From contig OY759268.1 in the NCBI GenBank assembly GCA_963662155.1, positions 58,914,140-58,978,139 of the forward strand: a stretch of DNA of 64,000 bases, given 5' to 3'. Origin of the DNA: Lamellibrachia columna. Lineage: Eukaryota; Annelida; Polychaeta; Sabellida; Siboglinidae. Both the position numbers and the translations under genes were made by a program. A model generated the notes under the pieces. That model was not told where the DNA came from, did no database searches, and saw nothing but the letters and a program-made list of their open reading frames with translations. This document shows positions 57,118 through 64,000 of the stretch, piece after piece (the stretch's first letter is position 1; each line of letters starts with the position of its first letter).

Positions 57118-59156
57118 TTTGCTTGCAAATATTCATTGTCATGTCTGAACACAAAACAGTTGTGTAGTGGCCTAGCTCTGTAGATCTCCTTGTTCCACCA
57201 GAGTGGCTTGTTGCTTGTCTTCCTCCTCACTTTCTTTGGAACAAACTTACTCACTGCCTCCTCTATGGAAGCTTTCAGTATTGTCAAGGCTTCTTCTGTT
57301 GAACAATTTGCTCTACTTAGTTTAGTCCTGAGGTAAATTTGTTGTATATATACCTTCATGCCTACATTAGTCACCGTTTCTGTAGTCACAGTAATCATTC
57401 TTCCAATCAGTGTATTCAGTCCTACAGACCATCGTGAACTCTACTATGTTGTGATCGCTTGAACCAAATGGTTCTGTTACATGCACATTTCTCACTAAGT
57501 TTGGAGTTGTTGTCAGAACAAGATCTAGCACATGCCATGTCTTGTTGCTGTTTCTACAGGTTGAATCAAGCCAAGGTCCTGTGTCAAGTCTAAAAATGAC
57601 TGTCCTTCTGCTGTTGCTTCAAGTTCTTTCCAGTTTATAGTGTTGTGGTTGAAATCTCCACATAACATTACTTCTTTGTTTGACATTCTGCTGTATACCT
57701 TGATAATGTTGGAATGAATTTTTGCTTCTTCTTCCTGCATATTAGATGTAGAGTTGTAACATACACCAGCTAGAATGTTACCTTCTGCCAGCCTACACCA
57801 CAGTATTTCCTCATTGCAGTCAGAGACGTCTATGTCACACTGTGCACTGACCTCTTCTGTTGCATAAATTAGCACTCCTCCACCTCGTCTATCCTTCCTG
57901 TCTTTCCTCCTGGTCACGTAGCCATTAAGTGCTAATTCACTGTCCATTGTGTTTTCGTTCGCCCAGGATTCTGTCACGAAAACAAAATATCGGGTGTGTT
58001 TTCATATACATAACTGACCATCTCTTCTTTCTTGTTACATAAACTTCTGGCATTTATCAGAGCACAAGTCAGTGTATCTTTCACTGTAGTGTTTCCTTTC
58101 CCTCTGTCGCCCTCTCTCACCCACCCCCTTCTCCCCAGGGGTATCTCTCCTAGGGTTTGGAGTAGTTGGACTGTGAGATGGTTTGGTGGTCTGGTTAGTA
58201 GAAACAGTGTTAGGGCCTGTAGGGCTTGTTTGGTGGTAATTTCTCCCTTGTATATTACCAAGTCCTTTTCTCCATTTTCCAGTCTTCTTCTTTCTTGGCG
58301 CAATCTGTAGTCCTTCCCTCTGTCGCCCTCTCTCACCCACCCCCTTCTCCCCAGGGGTATCTCTGTAGTCCTGCTCTTGTTCCTTCTGTGTTTTGTCTCA
58401 GTTTATAAACACTTTCTTCCATTTGTTGCCTCTTTCTCTCAGGGAACTTGCTTTTTCTAGTACTTTAGACTTGTCATATCTGGTTGTTAGCGAGACTACG
58501 ATCTTGCTTGTGGGGCTGTCCTTTTGTATTTCTTTAGGAACTTTGAAAGCTTGCTGTATGATGTCAGCATCGATTCCAGTCTGCTTTATGATACAATTTA
58601 CAATCGCTATGTCATTTTCACAATTAGGAAGTTCCATATTTTGTTTAATTTTTTCTTATGCATCTGATTGGGTAGTAACCTCTGGTATGATTGGGTAGTA
58701 ACCTCTGGTATGATTGGGTAGTAACCTCTGGTATGATTGGGTAGTAACCTCTGGTATGATTGGGTAGTAACCTCTGGTATGATTGGGTAGTAACCTCTGG
58801 TATGATTGGGTAGTAACCTCTGGGGAAGCCGGAAATTATTACATTCTTTTGTTTCTTCTCTCTCTCTACGGCTTCGTGAGCTTCTTCTCGGGCAATGTTC
58901 CTGATTCTTTTTTCAAGTTCTGGTCACTTTACTGTTTCGATTTTCTTGACTCCTATTTCCAATCTATCAACCTTCTCTTCAATACACCTTGTCTTATCTT
59001 GCATCATCTTTAAGCCATCTATGGTGGCTTCGTCACACTTCTTGCAGAACCTGTGTGTACCTAGACCCTTCTTTGCAAGAAATTTATACTTTTCCTCTGA
59101 AATATTGCTACACACTATACACACCCAGCTGAACACATTTCACAGTGTAAAGCCAT
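57118..59156 (-). mobile_element. CR1-like LINE, copy B, ORF1 and endonuclease only
   Basis: ORF1 begins at atg 59154-59156 (MALHCEMC) but shifts frame in the PHD finger. It resumes NISEEKYKFLAKKGLGTHRF and RCIEEKVDRLEIGVKKIETV, followed by a 7-unit 23-bp array, ENDIAIVNCIIKQTGIDADI, VVSLTTRYDKSKVLEKASSL and RRRLENGEKDLVIYKGEI. The endonuclease (58010-57420) reads MTESWANENTMD, RRGGGVLIYATEEV and GDFNHNTINWKELEA. It ends in the ORF2 linker (VRRKTSNKPLWWNKEIYRAR) at about 57170; the reverse transcriptase is absent. Frameshifts lie near 57970 and 57530. Confidence 0.82.
58668..58825. repeat. 23-bp minisatellite in LINE copy B, 7 units
   Basis: Same unit as 52460-53910 and at the same ORF1 position, highly uniform. 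This shows the short ancestral state, or a contracted one. Confidence 0.92.
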
Positions 59157-59570
59157 TGTGTCTGCTGTAACAGTCTCTCTGCACTTCCCTGCACACTTGG
59201 GCGGGCACATATTGGATGTTGACAAATTTAGACAAATACAAATTTCTGCAAACCACTTATTTGAGGGGGTATATTAACATTTTGCACAGCACCTGCCCTC
59301 TACCCAACTGCCTCTTCTTTTCTTCAATAGTGTTTTTTTATGAAGACACTAGAGAACTCGTTACATTACATCATAAGCGACGACAAACTCACAACACCTT
59401 CATGCATCCATTTTACCGGAAGTAAAACATTGTCAGCTGCCATATCTTCCCATTACAATAACAATTACATCACACATACTGATGACTGAACTTAACTGAA
59501 GAATGGTCCTATAAACTACTTTATAATATAATGAGTTTTTTTAGCGTTTACTTTTTTATTCATGTTTCAG

Positions 59571-59731
59571 GCAAAACAGATATCATGGCCTTCCTGAATT
59601 CATCAATGCCACCTTGCCTGCAGCACCTTGACCATCAAGCTGCATACTTAAAAACAAGAGCACAGTTGTTCAGTAGGCTCAAAACTAAACAACGCAATGT
59701 CAACAAATGTTTAGTGGCTATTTCGTACTGA
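59571..59731 (+). CDS. Conserved terminal exon of unknown gene, copy 2
   Basis: Acceptor catgtttcag, 161 bp to tga. Encodes KTDIMAFLNSSMPPCLQHLD and HQAAYLKTRAQLFSRLKTKQ, ending VAISY. Same phase as copy 1 at 54257-54417. The upstream 59157-59570 has no recognised exon. The following 280 bp remain similar to 54418-54690. Confidence 0.45.
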
Positions 59732-60289
59732 AATGGTACATGGCAGTCAGTTTCAGCCCTAATATGGAATGTCTGTTTTCCTTTTCTTTAAATGTATTTC
59801 TTATCTATTCCTTGCACTTTCTCTACTTCCAGCTCGTGCTTGAGACCTTAGCTGGTTTTTTCAAACTAGGTGGGAATTGATTCCACACCTGAAGTTCTCG
59901 TGTGGAATCTCACAGCTGACTATCTGGGGTCCTTTTCTTTCAATGTACTTTCTACCCCTGTCGTTGTCTTTGTGTGTGCTTTAACAATTTAATGATGCCA
60001 GCAATTTGGAAGGAAAGAAAGCTGATATATTACAGTACTTAATTTATTTCTTCCTAATAATATTGATGGTGTGACAGGATCAAACAACACTGTTACTATG
60101 TAGAAATTTCACTAGGAGGATTTGTTTAATTGTTAAGAAAAAACTGAGGTGAATAGAATGTATTATACTTGTGGTGGAATCAGAATCACTTAGAAAACTC
60201 TAGTATAAACATAATAAAGTTAAACTTTTTTATTTACAGATGAAAAGAGGAATGAATCTTTGTTAATCAGATGTTAAGTTTATATACAT

Positions 60290-60720
60290 AATTTTATCAT
60301 ACTGAGCAATATTTGAACGTTTCTTGGAATAAGATCTACAGCCAATACTTCTACACAGCCAACGGAGTAAAACACTGACAGGGTGGGTTTTATCCCCTGT
60401 ATTATTGTCTATATACATAGATGAAATGTTAACAAGACGCAGCATATCTGGGTTTGGCTGTAGGATATGTCATATGGTTGTCTATATGGTGCTATCGGCT
60501 ATGCTGATAATATCTCGTTAGTAGCTCCATCAACATATGCATTGACAAAATGTGTGATGTCTGCCTAGAATATGTGTGATGTCTGTCTAGGAATATTTAA
60601 ATTTAATTTAAAATTTAACACATCCATTATATTTTAAAGCTATACAACTAAAATATGCTAAAAAGGCCACACTGTTGGTCCTAACATTCACCTGGACAAG
60701 GTTATGGACGTGTCTCGTGA
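60290..60720 (+). pseudogene. Relic of a second non-LTR reverse transcriptase
   Basis: Across shifted frames: TANGVKH, GG.YPLYYCLYT, MLTRR.ISGFGCRICHMV, and GYADNISLVAPSTYALTKCV followed by a stop. Reverse transcriptases of several LINE groups read NGVKQGG.LSP.LF..Y.DE......SG.GC...........YADD..LLAPS.. here. The catalytic YADD has become YADN. HNIHLDKV appears downstream as expected. It is unrelated to the CR1-like copies and heavily decayed. Confidence 0.6.
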
Positions 60721-61209
60721 TGAACTGAATAAAATGTTCACTATTATTAGTCTGTTGTCATAACTAACATTACATTAATATACAGCTTAATTATAGCTGA
60801 TTATATGTTACTTTTTTAAGGACATTTCTCCATATGAAAATGATGTGGAAGTTCCAAGTGGAAAATTTCACAAGATTTTAATGAAAGCACTACAATATTC
60901 GAATGCTAAAAATATTTCAGTAATTTAAAAACCACTAAGCACCAAAATAAATAAAAAAAATTATTTACGCAAGTGGAATTCGATCACAAAAACTTACAAT
61001 CAAAAACCAACGACTTAATCCATTACACCACACGAATATACAAATGAAATTGGTAAAGTAGTATTGTACATCATCACAATGTGCATGATATATCAAAAGA
61101 CTGTTTAAAATGATTTGTTTAAAACAATTATGGGTAATATCCTGTTATGTATATTGAATTAATCGCGGTCGTCCGTGTGTATGTTTATTAATAAGCATAA
61201 ATAGCGACA
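60721..61209. other. AT-rich spacer, no gene seen
   Basis: No motif was recognised. gcataaatagcg near 61196 resembles a TATA box just before the duplicated segment at 61210, but no transcript start can be inferred. Confidence 0.4.
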
Positions 61210-61571
61210 GCGATGAGCTGACGTCACGTCACTGCCACAAACAAGTCGAATTGTGTATATCGCGCACTTGGTCTGCCTAAGGCGACAGTTAAGCAAACAG
61301 TTTTTAAGCTGACTGCATATTTTGTATACATGTTAGTCATTGACATATTCCAATCAACTTTGAGTATGTGTTCTAAATTAGTGTTACACAGGTATTGTAA
61401 CACTAGTATGTATGAATTCGATATGTGCATGTGGGCGATAATGGGAGAACGTTCGTCTAACGCATAAATAACTTCAGACAAAACACAAGGATCTGTTTAT
61501 CAAAGTTTCCCTCGTCCACTCTGCACAAAACCTGATTGAACTAACCCTTGCTGTTGTTGTGAGCGTGAGTA

Positions 61572-61825
61572 ATTTGTCCTACACTGTCACTGGTAGCTAC
61601 TTGTCCTACACTGACTGTCACTGGTAGCTACTTGTCCTACACTGTCACTGGTAGCTACTTGTCCTACACTGTCACTGGTAGCTACTTGTCCTACACTGTC
61701 ACTGGTAGCTACTTGTCCTACACTGTCACTGGTAGCTACTTGTCTTACACTGTCACTGGTAGCTACTTGTCCTACACTGTCACTGGTAGCTACTTGTCCT
61801 ACACTGTCACTGGTAGCTACTTGTC
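61572..61825. repeat. 27-bp tandem repeat, about 10 copies
   Basis: Same unit as at 55560-55850, with slightly different variants (one cactgactgtc extension). It starts directly at the deletion junction. Confidence 0.93.
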
Positions 61826-62004
61826 CCAGACAAGCGTCAATTTCAAGCCCTGCTTTGTGTCTTTGCCAATGATTCATACACTATAGAGGGAAGTATTGAC
61901 CAGTCTGTTTGTATATTTGGTGAACTTGTGAGCTTTTTATTGTCCTACTGGTTCTCCATACATATTTATGTGCTCTTTTTCACATTTTTTTCTATTCATA
62001 TTAG

Positions 62005-62178
62005 GTGAGGTACAATATTTACGCAGTTGTGTCATTTTATCCCAACCTGGAGGTAGAGGCAATCCCTGAATTATGGCTCAGTGATGGTGACACAACATGT
62101 GAGTGGCCTCCCAACAATGTGACACCTGCCATAGAATCAAGGCACAGCCCAGAGTTGATTGGACAACATGTAGTGTAG
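62005..62178 (+). pseudogene. Second exon of the three-copy gene, third copy
   Basis: Acceptor tattag, then VRYNIYAVVSFYPNLEVEAI and PELWLSDGDTTCEWPPNNVT. The frame closes at the same tag as the other copies. Without the first exon this copy cannot be functional. Confidence 0.5.
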
Positions 62179-62441
62179 CTCCTGAAGAAAGGCATCGGTA
62201 AATATGGAACAAGATCAAATTACCGAATAAACGTCACAGATTTTAGAAATGAAAAGGAAAGAGGAGTCGATTAAACGTCAAGATTTAAATTCAAATATCT
62301 AATTCTGATTAATATGTTTGTAAACATTGTTTTCTAACTCCAGCGAGCTTATAGATCTAAAGAATAATGGTAATGATATATAAAGTAGAGTGCATTTTTA
62401 ATATTGTGTAATGATATTACTAACGGCTCTCTTTGTTCCAG

Positions 62442-62886
62442 CATGTTCCGTGGCTAACTGTAAAGAATGCTCCGCCAGTGACAGTGCTGCGTATCTAACG
62501 TGCGAAACTGATTTCGTTGTGAAAGAAAACGCCTGTCAAGGTAATTCCTTTTTTGTGTTAAAGGTCTGTGGTCACTAACCATATACGTATTCCAAGACTC
62601 TGATTTCACTGCTGCTATGGTAACTAATGTAATCACGGAAGCTGCACAAGAGCACAACCCCATGCCACCTCTGACCCCAACGGTGGCAGCTCCAGTACTG
62701 ACAGCTGTTGCCATGGCGACTGCACAAGAGCACAACCCCATGCCACCTATGTCCAAATATGCAGTGTTTGAATAGTTTAAGTAACTTCTGCAGTCGGTTG
62801 AATAAAAATTCATATTTTTCCTTTGCAGAAGATTTCTTCACGAAAACAATCGGAAGAACTTGTTGATGCGTCTGTATCATTTGATG
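62442..62886 (+). pseudogene. Condensed exon string: unknown exon, transposase tail, acidic exon
   Basis: 62442-62540 matches the exon 28789-28861 but has a 26-bp insertion (ccagtgacagtgctgcg...) that introduces a stop. 62570-62745 is a shortened pogo-like transposase tail (SLTIYVFQDSDF homologue) with one and a part of the 78-bp repeats. It is fused at ccacct/atgtcc to the intron before the acidic exon. 62829-62886 encodes KISSRKQSEELVDASVSFD with donor gtagtt. Successive deletions relative to the left arm are evident. Confidence 0.6.
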
Positions 62887-63290
62887 GTAGTTAGATTAAT
62901 TTAGCTTCAATTAATTTTTTTTTTTAATAATTGAAACTAACTTACTTAATATTGATTAAACGCATGATCAATGTGGCTAACAGGGTAGTAGGGTTTCATA
63001 GATTTTGAGACACAATTACAGATTTATGTAAATACACTAATTCAGTCCCATTAACATATATACAATATAGATCACAAGCAATAACTTTATTACATTCACT
63101 TCACAAACATAAATCAAACACTTAAATATATGGTCATTGAACAAATCTTATTCTGACAAGTATCCTTCAAACCTACATAATTTTTTGTCTTGGTGCTGCT
63201 CTACTTGAAAACAGTGAAAATATTGTTGTATTCTTCCGTGCAATATTTGATTACAGTCGTTTTCAGATCATGTTTATAATTGTTCTTCAG

Positions 63291-63909
63291 CCTTATCGAT
63301 ACAGCGGCCAACACATCTGGATCTGATGATGCAGGCAAAAAGTAAGCCTTTGTTTAATTTTATATTTGTTGGATCTATTATTCCTAAGCTTTTATTTCAG
63401 TGTTGTTTTAGATTTGATTCATGTTGGTGTTTGGAAACACATGTTTGTGTTGTAGTATTGCTAAGCTTTGACTTCAAGTTTGTGATCATACATTCTGCCA
63501 CATATGTCTTAATGTCATTCACCAGGTCTTTGTCCCATTTGCTGCCAACTTGAGCACAAACAGAGCTCGCTATCTAGTGTATATAGACAGTCAAACCTGC
63601 TCAAGCGACTACCTGCATAAAGAGACCATCAGCCATTAACAGTTATACCTTTGATAAAAAACAGGTTTGACTGTATAATTATCTAGCAACAAATTATTGC
63701 ACTATTTCAATATCTTGTTCCTTCAGTTAACTTACTGTTATCCTAGGAATGGGAAAACAACCTGTGACAGACCAATTAGGTGCTGCATATACTGCCAGGC
63801 AGTTATCAGCGGCGGAAAATTAAACCGACACATTTTCGGCCAACACAAGTGTGAGACGGATGTAAAGGCTGCAATGTTGAAGACGAGACATGCTTTTTCC
63901 AGCATTCTG
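63291..63909 (+). pseudogene. C2H2-type zinc-finger exon pair (condensed copy)
   Basis: Exon 63291-63341 (LIDTAANTSGSDDAGK, donor gtaagc) joins in phase to an exon starting at 63747 after tatcctag: NGKTTCDRPIRCCIYCQAVI, then SGGKLNRHIFGQHKCETDVK and AAMLKTRHAFSSIL. C-x2-C ... H-x4-H (CIYC, RHIFGQH) is a C2H2 finger. The frame stays open to 63936; a possible donor (ctg/gtagtt) lies at 63909. The 43.5-kb copy has lost the finger. The window ends before the remainder of this gene, so function and integrity are open. Confidence 0.55.
63585..63680. mobile_element. Internally deleted copy of the pogo-like MITE
   Basis: acagtcaaacctgctcaagc at the left and acaggtttgactgta at the right enclose only about 90 bp. 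Compared with 42951-43264 the centre, including the reverse-transcriptase scrap, is missing. Confidence 0.65.
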
Positions 63910-64000
63910 GTAGTTATCAAAATAAGTTACTTTTAAAGCAGTCCTGATAGCAGAATACAGTTATTTTGAAGTTTACAAGCCTTTATAACAAAACAACTTA

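Larger units (their letters stand above)
61210..62222 (+). repeat. Condensed copy of the 31.2-32.9 kb block
   Basis: 61210-61500 corresponds to 32890-32590 reversed. 61570-61860 is the 27-bp array. 61860-62222 corresponds to 31600-31240 reversed, including the second exon of the three-copy gene at 62005-62178. The 90-bp first exon and the 99-codon frame are deleted. Confidence 0.85.

Overview
The window is nuclear DNA from a metazoan, most likely an aquatic invertebrate and plausibly a lophotrochozoan such as a mollusc; I cannot name the species. The reasons are short GT-AG exons separated by AT-rich introns, a transposon set with pogo/Tigger, MULE, CR1-like LINE and tRNA-derived SINE members, and very heavy minisatellite expansion. 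There is no operon-like, rRNA or CRISPR content. Most open frames here are artefacts of tandem repeats or decayed transposons.

Layout. 1-2.6 kb holds no recognisable gene. 2.6-16.2 kb is a tandem-repeat block: a 71-bp array, a 47-bp array, a CCATGG-palindrome stretch and a 12.2-kb satellite with a 68-bp unit and higher-order structure. 16.7-18.5 kb is a decayed pogo/Tigger transposon. 20.1-33 kb, read on the minus strand, is a mosaic of real exons: four well-formed exons encoding a complete KEN ribonuclease domain (IRE1/RNase L type) with stop codon, two exons of glycyl-tRNA synthetase, the C-terminal part of a pogo-like transposase, and several small exons of unrecognised genes, all interspersed with minisatellites (17, 24, 28, 43, 51 and 54 bp). 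34.48-38.03 kb is a MULE DNA transposon with long terminal inverted repeats, a TATA/CCAAT promoter, a transposase with all three catalytic acidic residues, and a (TA)n palindrome.

39.1-46.6 kb (plus strand) repeats part of the 20-33 kb mosaic in inverted orientation and continues into exons that resemble a zinc-finger/tyrosine-recombinase-like gene. 46.85-54.23 kb is a CR1-like LINE on the minus strand. Both its ORF1 and its ORF2 have been expanded from inside by minisatellites (23 bp and 54 bp), and a tRNA-derived SINE interrupts its reverse transcriptase. 54.25-56.7 kb is another copy of the 30.8-32.5 kb segment. 57.1-59.16 kb is a second, 5'-end copy of the same LINE, with the minisatellites unexpanded or nearly so. 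60.3-60.7 kb is a relic of an unrelated reverse transcriptase. 61.2-63.95 kb is a condensed copy of the whole exon mosaic, made by a series of internal deletions.

Interpretation. The repeated unit behaves as one mobile or segmentally duplicated block that carries fragments of several host genes with their introns. The KEN exons are the best candidate for a functional gene in the window. The GARS and transposase pieces are fragments. The copies make it possible to order events: minisatellite growth, repeat-mediated deletion and transposon insertion.
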